Counted from the stretch's first letter, positions 8,465 through 19,408 are shown. The stretch: DNA of 48,623 bases from Niveibacterium sp. 24ML (GCF_026586805.1 NZ_JAPFHA010000028.1:1-48623), one strand, 5' to 3'. The notes: generated by a model from the sequence alone, not told the origin. Numbers and translations are program-made.

Positions 8465-9256
8465 ATGAAACTCCTTGTCACGGGAAGCAGCGGTACGCTC
8501 GGCACGGCCGTCAACCGCGCGGCAGTTGCGGCCGGCCATCAGTTCATTGGCTGGAATCGCCAGGCGGCCGACCCGCTCACGCCCGCTTCGCACCCTGCCT
8601 ACATCGATGCCATCGCGCCGGACGCGATCCTGCATCTGGCCGTTGCCGCCACCTCAACCGGCCGCGACAACGAGGGCTGGCGCACCACGGTTGACTGGTC
8701 TCTAGGCCTAGCGGACTACGCTGCGCAACGCGGCCTGCCGCTGGTATTCACCAGCACCGCGCTGGTGTTCGACAACAGCCTCAGCGGCCCCTTCACACTG
8801 GCTTCGGCCACCAATGCGCGCGAAGGGTATGGCTTCGAGAAACGCTGCGCCGAGCATGGCGTGCTGCTTCGCCACCCCGGCGGCGCGCGCGTCGCACGCT
8901 TGGGCTGGCAGATCGATCCGCAAGGCAGCGGCAACAACATGGTCGCGCACGCCCATCGGGAAATGGCGGCGCACGGCGCAATCGGCGCATCGCGGCGCTG
9001 GCAGCCCGCCTGCTCCTTTGTGGATGACACCGCCACCGCCTTGCTGCGACTGATCGATGCCCCGCCAGGGCTCTACATGCTTGATTCCAATCGTGATGGC
9101 GCCAGCTTCGCCGACATCCTGCGCGCGCTCAGCCAGACTTTTGGCTACCACTGGCAGATCGCCGAGAACGAAGACTACGTGTATGACCAGCGCCTCATCG
9201 ATCCACGCCATGGCATGCCCGCGCTCGCGGTACACCTGCCATCGCTCGCGCGCTGA
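8465..9256 (+). CDS. NAD(P)-dependent extended SDR (RmlD/epimerase-like)
   Basis: A 263-residue extended short-chain dehydrogenase/reductase. The N-terminal Rossmann motif is TGSSGTLG (GxxGxxG spacing) and the catalytic YxxxK appears as YGFEK, preceded by an STALVFDNS serine segment like that of RmlD (dTDP-4-dehydrorhamnose reductase) and related sugar-nucleotide enzymes. It is slightly shorter than RmlD, and no other rhamnose genes are nearby, so I do not assign the symbol. Paired with the upstream TIM-barrel isomerase, it probably ends the plus-strand run that began at 1605. Confidence 0.8.
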   Translation: MKLLVTGSSGTLGTAVNRAAVAAGHQFIGWNRQAADPLTPASHPAYIDAIAPDAILHLAVAATSTGRDNEGWRTTVDWSLGLADYAAQRGLPLVFTSTALVFDNSLSGPFTLASATNAREGYGFEKRCAEHGVLLRHPGGARVARLGWQIDPQGSGNNMVAHAHREMAAHGAIGASRRWQPACSFVDDTATALLRLIDAPPGLYMLDSNRDGASFADILRALSQTFGYHWQIAENEDYVYDQRLIDPRHGMPALAVHLPSLAR

Positions 9257-9268
9257 CGCAAAGAAAAA

Positions 9269-9293
9269 CCCCGCGGTGCATTGCACGGCGGGG
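9269..9293 (-). terminator. Terminator between convergent genes
   Basis: Imperfect 12-bp stem (one G-G mismatch) CCCCGCGGTGCA / TGCACGGCGGGG. On the minus strand it is followed by TTTTTCTTT, making a good terminator for the pldA block. On the plus strand it lies 12 bases after the SDR stop but lacks a T-run. Confidence 0.65.
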
Positions 9294-9315
9294 CAAATAA
9301 ACCACTAGAGGAGAG

Positions 9316-9363
9316 TTGCAGCACCGCCAGCACTGGCGGGTTGACGACTTCATTGTGCTGCAA
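9316..9363. other. Nested inverted repeats in a convergent intergenic region
   Basis: An outer perfect 9-bp inverted repeat, TTGCAGCAC (9316-9324) and GTGCTGCAA (9355-9363), encloses a second hairpin CCGCCAG / CTGGCGG (9324-9330 and 9333-9339). The structure lies between the terminator at 9269 and the small secreted-protein gene. It could be the 3' untranslated region of the minus-strand transcript or a small RNA. Confidence 0.4.
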
Positions 9364-9423
9364 GCCCCCCCGGGGCAACCATGCCCGTCCGGGCCAAGCG
9401 TTTGTCCGTTGCAGACAGGCCGC

Positions 9424-9765
9424 TCAGACGCCGACCTTGACCTCAAGACGGACCGGTTCGCGGCCACGATTCACCCACATCCAGCACCACTCGGCACGCA
9501 CATCGGCGTCGAATATCGCGTCGAGCGCCTTGGCGCGGGCGATCTGAACGGGGGAGATCACCGTTTCGCCGTCGTGGCGATGGACATTGAATTCAAGCGG
9601 CGCATCCGCCGTGAAGCGGTAGGCCATGCCCTGACCGGCATCGAGCAAGCGGCAGTCCTCATGCCCCTTGCCCGGCAAAAGCATTATCGTCGCGGGCGCC
9701 GCCGACGCGGCTTGCGTGCACACGCAAAGCCCTGCGACAAGCGCCGCGACGCCCCTCACAGCCAT
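9424..9765 (-). CDS. Small secreted protein of unknown function
   Basis: A 113-residue protein with a clear signal peptide (cleavage probably after ASAA, near residue 23), leaving a mature domain of about 90 residues with two cysteines (in EDCRLL and EWCWMW). The pattern GMAYRFTADAPLEFNVHRHDGE, then WCWMWVNRG, suggests a small beta-sandwich, and similar uncharacterised exported proteins exist. The start overlaps the last ten bases of pldA, so it is translationally coupled to the outer-membrane phospholipase and probably acts in the same compartment. I know of no demonstrated function. Confidence 0.7.
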   Translation of the reverse strand: MAVRGVAALVAGLCVCTQAASAAPATIMLLPGKGHEDCRLLDAGQGMAYRFTADAPLEFNVHRHDGETVISPVQIARAKALDAIFDADVRAEWCWMWVNRGREPVRLEVKVGV

Positions 9766-10772
9766 TCGGCCAGCGAGATGCCTGCGCCAATGGTGGTCTG
9801 CTTGTGGTTGTAATCGATCAGCGAGCTGCCGTAGCCAGTGAACACTTGCAGGTAGCCCTTCAGATTGCCCTGGATCGGGAATCCCCAGTCGAATTCCAGA
9901 CTCCCGTGGCTGCGGTCGCCACTGCGCAGGCTATGCCGGCCCACCAGCGAGAACTGGTGCTTGCCACGGAGATAGATGGCGGTGAGATCGCCACGCCCCA
10001 TGTAGTCCTCGATGTCCGGGTTGTCGTCGTTCGATATCTCTTCCTCAAGCCGGTGCCATGGCCGCACCAGCACGGCCAGGTTACCGGCCTCAACGCCGAA
10101 CTGCGCATACACCCGGTTCCATGAGCGCGAAAACTCCCCCGCGCGACCGTTGGACTGGTGAATCAGGCCCAGGTTGACCATCTTGAGCGACACCCCGCCG
10201 GCCGACAGATCGGTGCGCCAGGTGTTGATCAGCTCTGGCGAATAGTTGGTTTCGCGGAAGGGCGCCGAGACATCCTTGTTGAACAACTGCCAGAACGAGC
10301 GCTGGGTGTAGGCCAGCCACAGATCACCGTTGTCGCCGATCATGTTCTCCCAGGCCTTCACCTTGAAGGAGAGCTGGAATTTGACCTCGGTCGCCATCCA
10401 CGGCAGCTCGTTGTACTCATCGCCAGCCGCCTTCAGATTCACGCTGTGCGTGGGTGATGAGGGCGAGGTATTGATGTTGTCGCTCCAGTTCACCAGAAAG
10501 TAGATCGGCTGGTGATAGCGGAACTGGAAGGTGCCGGTCTTGTGTTCGGGGTTGAGCTCCCAGCGCTCGGACAAGCGCGAGGAAACCGGCTCACTGGCAG
10601 GCTTGGGCGCCAGCGCCTTGCGCGTGTTGCGGCCCGATTCGCGGTCGTAGCAGGCCAGGCGCTCGTCGTCGCCCGCCAGGTCGAGGCAGTCCGCAATGCC
10701 CGCGTTGGCGGCACCGCTCAGGATCAGCGCGGCACCACACAGCAGCCGCAAAGGGTGTTTGCTCAGTCGCAT
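9756..10772 (-). CDS. pldA: Outer-membrane phospholipase A
   Basis: OMPLA is a 12-stranded outer-membrane beta-barrel that hydrolyses phospholipids misplaced in the outer leaflet, as a calcium-dependent dimer. The 338-residue precursor has a signal peptide ending around AANAG. The catalytic triad is visible with the spacing of the E. coli enzyme: H205 and S207 in LIHQSNG, and N219 in SWNRVY, twelve residues after the serine. The C-terminus (GISLAEWL) fits a final barrel strand. A cysteine pair (C29 and C41) lies in an N-terminal extension, typical of proteobacterial relatives. I chose the ATG at 10772 because it gives the signal peptide; longer in-frame starts would run into yggX. Confidence 0.94.
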   Translation of the reverse strand: MRLSKHPLRLLCGAALILSGAANAGIADCLDLAGDDERLACYDRESGRNTRKALAPKPASEPVSSRLSERWELNPEHKTGTFQFRYHQPIYFLVNWSDNINTSPSSPTHSVNLKAAGDEYNELPWMATEVKFQLSFKVKAWENMIGDNGDLWLAYTQRSFWQLFNKDVSAPFRETNYSPELINTWRTDLSAGGVSLKMVNLGLIHQSNGRAGEFSRSWNRVYAQFGVEAGNLAVLVRPWHRLEEEISNDDNPDIEDYMGRGDLTAIYLRGKHQFSLVGRHSLRSGDRSHGSLEFDWGFPIQGNLKGYLQVFTGYGSSLIDYNHKQTTIGAGISLAEWL

Positions 10773-10797
10773 AGAGGTCTGCTCCGGGTCAGCGTTT

Positions 10798-11070
10798 TCA
10801 GGCCGAAGGGGGCACGTAGCCCTGTACTTGATCGGCACCGCCCGCAAAGAAGTAGCGTTCCATCTGCTCGGCCAGATACTTGCGGGCGCGCGCATCCATC
10901 AGGTTGAGGCGGTTTTCATTGATCAGCATGGTCTGGTGCTTGATCCAGCCCGCCCAGGCCTCCTTGGAAACCTGCTCATAAATCTTCGCGCCAAGCGCGC
11001 CGGGGTAAGGCGGGCGGTCGAGCCCTTCGGCTTCACGGCCAAGCTTGATGCACTGAACCATTCGAGTCAT
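10798..11070 (-). CDS. yggX: Fe(2+)-trafficking / oxidative damage protection protein
   Basis: YggX-family protein of 90 residues, the family's standard length, beginning [20 protein letters not shown] and containing the characteristic ISKEAW-like segment [23 protein letters not shown]. The family is linked to iron trafficking and protection of Fe-S clusters against oxidants. The start at 11070 is set by the conserved N-terminus; a longer reading frame upstream is spurious. It lies between argA and pldA on the same strand, 25 bases before pldA. Confidence 0.95.
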   Translation of the reverse strand: MTRMVQCIKLGREAEGLDRPPYPGALGAKIYEQVSKEAWAGWIKHQTMLINENRLNLMDARARKYLAEQMERYFFAGGADQVQGYVPPSA

Positions 11071-11140
11071 TTGAGTCTGTCCTTGAAACAGGTTGAATCC
11101 TGCACGGCACGCGCCGAAAACGGCGGCCATTCTAACGCGC

Positions 11141-11167
11141 CGGGGCGGCCCCGATTCAGCCGCCCCG
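11141..11167 (-). terminator. Hairpin between argA and yggX
   Basis: Perfect 9-bp GC-rich stem CGGGGCGGC / GCCGCCCCG with a 9-base loop, starting six bases after the argA stop on the minus strand. There is no T-run, so termination is uncertain. Confidence 0.4.
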
Positions 11168-11172
11168 CGTAA

Positions 11173-12570
11173 TCACAGATGCTTCATCAGCACCTTCGAG
11201 CGGCGCTCGAAGTTGTAGAGCTGGCGTTTCTCTTGCGGCAGCTGATCCGGCGACACTTCGCGGAAGCCGCGCTCGCGGAACCAGTGCTCGGTGCGTGTGG
11301 TGAGCACGAACAATCGCTCCAGCCCGCTTGCCCGCGCGCGCGCTTCGATGTGCTGCATCAGCCGCTCGCCCAGCCCGCTGCGGCGGAACTGCTGGGTCAC
11401 GGCAAGGCAGGCCATCTCGGCCGCACGCTCTTCCGAGAACGGATACAGCGCCGCGCAGCCCACCATCACCCCGTCGTGCTCGACCACCGAGAAGCGGGTC
11501 ACTTCCATTTCGATCAGCTCGCGCGAACGCCGCACCAGGGTGCCGTCCGCTTCCAGCGGCGCGATGATCGAGAGCAGCGCGCCGACGTCTTCGATCGTCG
11601 CCTCGCGGAAGCGGGCGAGCGACTCCTTCGACACCATCGTGCCAACACCCTGACGGGTGAAGAATTCGAGCAGCAGGCCGCCGTCCTTGTCGCGATCAAG
11701 CAAGTGCGCGCGATGCACGCCCGAACGCACGGCACGGATCGCGCGCGGCAGGAACAAGTGAAGATCTTCGGTGAGCCCGCGGTCGGCGCGGAACATGCGT
11801 TCGGCTTCGTCGGCGGTAATCGTTTCGATCAAGCGGCCCTGCTCATCGAGCAAGCCCGGCGCGTCGCACAGGTAAATCAGCTTCTCGGCGCCCAGCGCAA
11901 TCGCCACCTGCTCGGCCACCTCCTCCATCGCGAGGTTGAAAATCTCGCCGGAGGGCGACACGCCCAGCGGCGAGATCAGCACCACGTTCTGCTGATCAAG
12001 GTCGGCTGAAATTTCGTCGGCAATCACCTTGCGCACCGCGCCGGTGTATTGGTAATCAATGCCATCCACTACGCCGACCGGCTTGGCGGTGATGAAGTTG
12101 CCGCCGGTCACGCGCATGTGGGCGCCGGCCATCGGCGTGTTCGGCAAGCCTTGTGAGAGCCGCGCCTCGACTTCGATGCGGCTCGACCCGACCGCCGCTT
12201 TCACGCATTCGAGCGCCTCGGCATCGGTCACGCGCACACCTTCGTGCAGACGCGAAGGCAGATTGCGCCGCGCGAGTTCTTCTTCGATCTGTGGCCGCGT
12301 GCCGTGCACCAGCACCAGCCGCACGCCCATCGCAGCGAGCAGGTTGCAGTCGTAGCAGAGCTTTTCGAGCAGATCGCCTTCGGCCACTTCGCCGCCGAAG
12401 CCCAGCACGAAGGTCTTGCCTCGGAACGCATGCACGTAAGGCGCGGCGCCTCGGACCCATTCGACGAACCGGATCGCGTCGGCGTCACGCATCATCGTGC
12501 CCGCCGACACCTTGTCGCTAATGACCCGTGCGTCCGGGTCCGCTTGTTGATCCGACTTCGAATGCGGCAT
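11173..12570 (-). CDS. argA: Amino-acid N-acetyltransferase (N-acetylglutamate synthase)
   Basis: Catalyses the first step of arginine synthesis, acetylation of glutamate by acetyl-CoA. The 465-residue protein has the classical two-domain layout: an N-terminal amino-acid-kinase-like domain (feedback arginine-binding region; VLGFGGEVAEG near the start and VTGGNFITAKPVG in the middle) and a C-terminal GNAT domain whose acetyl-CoA loop is QQFRRSGLGERL. The ATG at 12570 is preceded by GAGGAAGG and matches the usual start; the open frame upstream is the antisense of rsmE. It follows rsmE by 41 bases, with a terminator-like hairpin between them. Confidence 0.95.
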   Translation of the reverse strand: MPHSKSDQQADPDARVISDKVSAGTMMRDADAIRFVEWVRGAAPYVHAFRGKTFVLGFGGEVAEGDLLEKLCYDCNLLAAMGVRLVLVHGTRPQIEEELARRNLPSRLHEGVRVTDAEALECVKAAVGSSRIEVEARLSQGLPNTPMAGAHMRVTGGNFITAKPVGVVDGIDYQYTGAVRKVIADEISADLDQQNVVLISPLGVSPSGEIFNLAMEEVAEQVAIALGAEKLIYLCDAPGLLDEQGRLIETITADEAERMFRADRGLTEDLHLFLPRAIRAVRSGVHRAHLLDRDKDGGLLLEFFTRQGVGTMVSKESLARFREATIEDVGALLSIIAPLEADGTLVRRSRELIEMEVTRFSVVEHDGVMVGCAALYPFSEERAAEMACLAVTQQFRRSGLGERLMQHIEARARASGLERLFVLTTRTEHWFRERGFREVSPDQLPQEKRQLYNFERRSKVLMKHL

Positions 12571-12590
12571 TGGTCCTTCCTCAGAAAAGT

Positions 12591-12611
12591 GCGGGCAAGG
12601 GATTTGCCCGC
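12591..12611 (-). terminator. Hairpin between rsmE and argA
   Basis: Perfect 8-bp stem GCGGGCAA / TTGCCCGC with a 5-base loop, immediately after the rsmE TAA on the minus strand and followed by ACTTTTC. It looks like a weak terminator that would give partial read-through into argA. Confidence 0.5.
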
Positions 12612-13334
12612 TTAGTAATCGCCCCAGAGTGCCAGCATTGCCGCCATTGCAGCAATGCCAGCCGTCTCGGTGCGCAAAATGCGTGGCCCCAGCGCCACGG
12701 GCCGGCAGCCAGCGGCCTTGGCCGCCCCGAGTTCGCGATCGGACCAGCCCCCTTCGGGGCCGATCATCAGCGCCACCGGCTGCGTGGGCGCGCCGAGCTT
12801 GCTCAAACGCTCGCCGCCCTCCGGCGCCAGCACCCAGCGCTCGCCCGCGAAGGGCTCGGCCAGCCACTGCGGCAGCGCGCGAATCGACGCCACCGGCATC
12901 AGGCAATTGCGCCCGCTTTGCTCGCAGGCCGACACCGCCACTTGCTGCCAGTGCTCGACCCGCTTTTCAGCGCGCGCGCCATCGAGCCGCAGGACGCTGC
13001 GTTCCGCCGCAACCGGCTGCACGGCGGCGATACCCAGTTCAACCGCCTTCTGCACGATCCAGTCCATCTTGTCGCCGGTCGCCAGCGCCTGCACCAGCGT
13101 CACCTTCAGCGGCGCTTCACGATCTGTCTCGTGCAGCGCATCGATGCGCGCACGCGGGTCGCGCCCCAGTTGCAGCAGGGTCGCCTCTGCCTCATTGCCG
13201 GCGCCATCAAACAGCGTGACCTGCTCGCCCGCGCGCAGGCGCAGTACGCGGTCGGCATGGTGGGCGACTTCCGGCGGAAGCGTGAATTCATGCCCGGCAG
13301 CGGGCAGCTCGGGGCAGAAGAATCGGGCGTGCAT
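12612..13334 (-). CDS. rsmE: 16S rRNA (uracil-1498-N3)-methyltransferase
   Basis: SAM-dependent SPOUT-class enzyme that methylates U1498 of 16S rRNA. The 240-residue protein has the N-terminal PUA-like domain (ARFFCPELPAAG...HHADRVLRLRAGEQVTLFDG) and the C-terminal knot domain with the family signature GPEGGWSDRE and ALGPRILRTETA. The ATG at 13334 matches the family N-terminus; the longer open frame upstream is antisense to the thioredoxin-like gene. An ideal TATAAT lies only six bases upstream, which would place the transcript start at or next to the ATG. Confidence 0.95.
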   Translation of the reverse strand: MHARFFCPELPAAGHEFTLPPEVAHHADRVLRLRAGEQVTLFDGAGNEAEATLLQLGRDPRARIDALHETDREAPLKVTLVQALATGDKMDWIVQKAVELGIAAVQPVAAERSVLRLDGARAEKRVEHWQQVAVSACEQSGRNCLMPVASIRALPQWLAEPFAGERWVLAPEGGERLSKLGAPTQPVALMIGPEGGWSDRELGAAKAAGCRPVALGPRILRTETAGIAAMAAMLALWGDY

Positions 13335-13340
13335 CGTACT

Positions 13341-13346
13341 ATTATA
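13341..13346 (-). promoter_or_regulatory. Consensus -10 box next to the rsmE start
   Basis: Perfect TATAAT on the minus strand with just six bases between it and the rsmE ATG (13332-13334). The -35 region is weak. If used, the mRNA would be leaderless or nearly so. Confidence 0.45.
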
Positions 13347-13373
13347 AGTTGGCGCCCCCCTTGGAACTGCACT

Positions 13374-13931
13374 GTGGTCAGCACCGCAACGCCCCTCTGC
13401 GACTTTGGCCTTCCGGCCCCCGACTTCGAGCTTCCCGGCACCGACGGAAAGCGACACTCGCTTGCAAGCTGCCGCGGCCCCAAGGGCTTGCTTGTGATGT
13501 TCATCTGCAATCACTGCCCCTACGTCAAGGCGGTGCTTGACCGCATCGTGCGCGACGCGCGCGAACTGACCGCGCTGGGCATCGGCTGCGTTGCGATCAT
13601 GTCGAACGACCCGAGCGACTACCCCGAAGACAGTTGGGACAACATGCTGCGCGTCGCCAGGGAGAACGACTTTCCTTTCCCCTACCTGCTCGACGAGACA
13701 CAGGCGGTTGCCAAGGCCTACGGCGCCGTCTGCACGCCGGACTTCTTCGGCTACAACGCCGCGCTCCAACTGCAGTACCGCGGCCGCCTCGACGCCTCGC
13801 GCAAGGAGGCTGCCCCGGCTGATGCGCGTCGCGATCTGTTCGAAGCGATGCAACTTGTCGCCACCAGCGGTCACGGCCCCGCTGAGCAGGTGCCCTCAAT
13901 CGGCTGTTCGATCAAATGGCGGGAGGCCTGA
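13374..13931 (+). CDS. Thioredoxin-family peroxiredoxin-like protein
   Basis: A 185-residue cytoplasmic protein of the peroxiredoxin-like group of the thioredoxin fold. PDFELPGTDGKRHSLAS is the opening strand region and FICNHCPYVKA carries a CxxC pair (C-N-H-C) in the family's typical NHCPYVK form, followed by SNDPSDYPEDSWDNM. The start is taken as GTG at 13374, the only start codon close to the conserved N-terminus; the open frame continues upstream without meaning. Its TGA abuts the ATG of the inositol monophosphatase-like gene, so the two are cotranscribed. The partner or substrate is unknown. Confidence 0.85.
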   Translation: MVSTATPLCDFGLPAPDFELPGTDGKRHSLASCRGPKGLLVMFICNHCPYVKAVLDRIVRDARELTALGIGCVAIMSNDPSDYPEDSWDNMLRVARENDFPFPYLLDETQAVAKAYGAVCTPDFFGYNAALQLQYRGRLDASRKEAAPADARRDLFEAMQLVATSGHGPAEQVPSIGCSIKWREA

Positions 13932-14732
13932 ATGCCCATGCTTGCACGCGCACGCGCACTGGAGTCGGTGGTCCGCGAAGTGGCGCGCGAAGTCACGATG
14001 CCGCGCTACCTCAAAGCCAGTCGGCAGCAGAAGGCTGACGGCACCTCTCTGACAGAAGCAGACGGCGCGACCCAGCGCGCCCTGGCCGAACGACTGCGTG
14101 ACGTGATCGACGCGCCGGTTCTTGGCGAAGAGATGAGCGCGGAACAGCAGCACGAAGTGTGGGCGCACGGCGACCGCGGCATCTGGGTGATCGATCCGAT
14201 CGACGGCACCACCAATTTTGCCAACGGAATCCCGATCTTCGGGCTCTCGGTCGGTTTCCTGGTAGATGGGCGGACGGAATTCGGTGTTGTGTATAACCCG
14301 ATCGCCGACGAAGCGTTCTATGCCGGCCGAGGCGCCGGCGCGTGGCTGAACGGCCAGCGACTCCCCTTGCGTACGCCCCCGAAAACCCTCGCCGCCAGCG
14401 TGGGGGGCGTGGACTTCAAGCGGGTGCCGCCGTCACTGGCCGCGCATCTGGCCGTGCAGTCGCCCTGCTTTTCCTTGCGTAACTTCGGCTCCAGCGCCCT
14501 CGAGTGGTGCTTCATTGCAGCCGGCCGGCTTGATGTCTACCTGCATGGCGGACAGATGCTGTGGGATTACGCGGCCGGCCGCCTGCTGGTGGAGGAGTCT
14601 GGCGGCATGGCAAGCGACCTCGAAGGGCGGGCGCTGCAAGCCCAGCCGGAGGGCAAGCAGGCGGTGGTCGTCGCCTCAAGCCCGGCGCTGCATGCGCAAT
14701 GGCTTGCGTGGTTGCGGCAGGCGGGCGGCTGA
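13932..14732 (+). CDS. Inositol monophosphatase family protein
   Basis: Mg(2+)-dependent, lithium-sensitive-type phosphatase of 266 residues. The metal-binding motifs are complete: GEEMS, the signature WVIDPIDGTTNFANG, and WDYAAGRLLVEESGG near the C-terminus. Relatives include SuhB, CysQ and histidinol-phosphate phosphatase HisN; the substrate cannot be decided from sequence. It starts directly after the stop of the thioredoxin-like gene. Confidence 0.88.
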   Translation: MPMLARARALESVVREVAREVTMPRYLKASRQQKADGTSLTEADGATQRALAERLRDVIDAPVLGEEMSAEQQHEVWAHGDRGIWVIDPIDGTTNFANGIPIFGLSVGFLVDGRTEFGVVYNPIADEAFYAGRGAGAWLNGQRLPLRTPPKTLAASVGGVDFKRVPPSLAAHLAVQSPCFSLRNFGSSALEWCFIAAGRLDVYLHGGQMLWDYAAGRLLVEESGGMASDLEGRALQAQPEGKQAVVVASSPALHAQWLAWLRQAGG

Positions 14733-14746
14733 GCGGGCGCGCCGAA

Positions 14747-14986
14747 TTACTTGGCTGCGCTCTCGGCCTCGTCGAGCTGCCGTTTGCGCGCCTCGGCCTC
14801 CTGCGCGTGGATCTGCTCGACCGCTTTTCCAACCGCCTCCACCTGCTCACGCGGCGGCGCGTCCTTCGGCACCTCCACGCCGGCTTTGCGCGCAGCGTCG
14901 CCAACCGCCGAGGACTGCGACTTCAGGTTGCTGGCGGCGAGCCAGCCAACGAGCGCCAGGACAATCAGGATCAGGATCAGCCGCAT
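14747..14986 (-). CDS. Small single-pass membrane protein, unknown
   Basis: A 79-residue protein with one N-terminal membrane helix (LILILIVLALVGWLAASNL) and a charged, probably helical tail rich in Ala, Glu, Lys and Arg (EQVEAVGKAVEQIHAQEAEARKR). The orientation and lack of cysteine suggest a periplasmic or cytoplasmic coiled-coil tail on an inner-membrane anchor. It is convergent with the inositol monophosphatase-like gene and divergent from the phosphoribulokinase gene. I do not recognise a family; coding is supported by the clean anchor-plus-tail design. Confidence 0.6.
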   Translation of the reverse strand: MRLILILIVLALVGWLAASNLKSQSSAVGDAARKAGVEVPKDAPPREQVEAVGKAVEQIHAQEAEARKRQLDEAESAAK

Positions 14987-15096
14987 TGCGAACCCCCGCA
15001 GAGTCGTGAGGTCTGCATTCTAGCCGCCGGCTCTGCCGCTGACCGCACGCGCGGAGCTTGCGCTAACATCAGCCCACGCCCTTCAAAGGAGCAATC

Positions 15097-15972
15097 GTGT
15101 CTGCGAAGCACCCGATCATCGCGGTAACAGGCTCGTCCGGCGCTGGCACGACCACCGTGCAGCGCAGCTTTGAATGGATCTTCCGGCGCGAGATGATCAA
15201 CGCCGCCCATGTCGCCGGCGACGCCTTCCACAAGTACGATCGCGAGGGCATGCGACGCGCCATCTCAAAGGCAGAGCGCGCGGGGGCGCCACCGCTGTCG
15301 CACTTCGGCCCGGATGGAAACCTCTTCCCCGAGCTCGAAGCCTGCTTCAGGCACTATGCCGAAAGTGGCGGCGGGCAACGCCGCTGGTATCTGCATGACG
15401 AAACCGAGGCCTCGCCCTGGAAACAGCGCCCAGGCACCTTCAGCCCCTGGGAAGCGTTGCCGCCGGACACCGACTGCCTGTTCTACGAGGGCCTGCATGG
15501 CGGCATCGTCACCGACACGATCAACCTCGCGCAGCATGTCGATCTGCTGATCGGCGTTGTCCCGATCATCAACCTCGAATGGGTGCAAAAGGTGCTGCGC
15601 GATACCAAGGTGCGCGGCTACTCGATCGACGCGGTGCAGGACACGATCCTGCGTCGCATGCCGGACTATGTTCACTACATCGTGCCGCAGTTTTCGCGCA
15701 CGCATATCAATTTCCAGCGCGTACCGCTGGTCGACACTTCAAATCCATTTATCGCGCGCGACGTTCCAACACTCGATGAATCGATGGTCGTGATCCGGTT
15801 TCGCGACCCGCGCAGCGTGGATTTCCCCTACCTGCTCGCGATGCTCGATGGCGCGTGGATGAGCCGCCCGAACACCATCGTGGTGCCGGGCGGCAAGATG
15901 GATCTAGCGATCCAGCTGATCATGACCCCGCTCGTGCTGCAATTGATCGAGCGTCGCCGCGCCCTGCTCTAA
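15097..15972 (+). CDS. cbbP: Phosphoribulokinase
   Basis: ATP-dependent phosphorylation of ribulose 5-phosphate to ribulose 1,5-bisphosphate. The 291-residue product has the size of proteobacterial class I (octameric) enzymes, with P-loop GSSGAGTT (12-19) and the conserved FYEGLHGG, HVDLLIGVVPIINLEW, QFSRTHINFQRVP and VVPGGKM blocks. By eye it is closer to CbbP of autotrophic betaproteobacteria (DTILRRMPDYV, NTIVVPGGKM) than to E. coli PrkB. It starts at GTG 15097 after AAAGGAG. It precedes transketolase and the lower-glycolysis genes in the same direction, as in cbb clusters, but no RuBisCO gene is in the window. Without RuBisCO the product would be a dead end. Confidence 0.93.
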   Translation: MSAKHPIIAVTGSSGAGTTTVQRSFEWIFRREMINAAHVAGDAFHKYDREGMRRAISKAERAGAPPLSHFGPDGNLFPELEACFRHYAESGGGQRRWYLHDETEASPWKQRPGTFSPWEALPPDTDCLFYEGLHGGIVTDTINLAQHVDLLIGVVPIINLEWVQKVLRDTKVRGYSIDAVQDTILRRMPDYVHYIVPQFSRTHINFQRVPLVDTSNPFIARDVPTLDESMVVIRFRDPRSVDFPYLLAMLDGAWMSRPNTIVVPGGKMDLAIQLIMTPLVLQLIERRRALL

Positions 15973-16065
15973 AGCCTCGCACGGCCCCACCTGCTGCGGC
16001 AGAGGGCCATAAAGAAAACCGACTAACGCCCGGATTAGGTTTTCGCTCATAATTGTGGACTTTGC

Positions 16066-16099
16066 TGCACCGCAATGGTGCAAGAAGCGTCTGAGACGC
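16066..16099 (+). promoter_or_regulatory. Two tandem hairpins in the tkt leader
   Basis: TGCACC / GGTGCA with loop GCAAT (16066-16082) is followed five bases later by the perfect palindrome GCGTCTGAGACGC (16087-16099). They lie 55-90 bases before the tkt ATG. They could be protein-binding operators or mRNA structure. A CATAAT at 16048-16053 is a possible -10 box just upstream. Confidence 0.4.
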
Positions 16100-16154
16100 G
16101 TCCGCCACGAAGACCGCGCCAGGCCATCCCGAACCAACAGTCAGAGTGTTCACG

Positions 16155-19272
<3,118 letters not shown>

Positions 19273-19293
19273 TCGGACTGAACGCATGAACTG

Positions 19294-19343
19294 ACACGGA
19301 GCTCCCGGTGCAAACCAAGGCCGGGACCTCCGTGTTTTTATTT
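19294..19343 (+). terminator. Rho-independent terminator of gap
   Basis: Long stem ACACGGAG-C-TCCCGG / CCGGGA-C-CTCCGTGT followed by TTTTATTT, 21 bases after the gap stop. It is the strongest terminator inside the glycolytic cluster. Confidence 0.85.
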
Positions 19344-19386
19344 GGCCTCGACCTTTCCGAACGCCCCCCCTTCGACCGGTTTGCGT

Positions 19387-19408
19387 TTGCGCAACGTGCA
19401 AGAGCACG
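19387..19408 (+). promoter_or_regulatory. Palindrome and hairpin in the pgk leader
   Basis: The perfect palindrome TTGCGCAA (19387-19394) is followed at once by the hairpin CGTGC-AAGA-GCACG (19395-19408), about 90 bases before the pgk ATG. A possible operator or 5' mRNA structure. Confidence 0.35.

Noticed and set aside
12528-13373. Upstream extension of the thioredoxin-like frame across rsmE
   Set aside because: Open but antisense to conserved rsmE; the protein's conserved start is at the GTG 13374.
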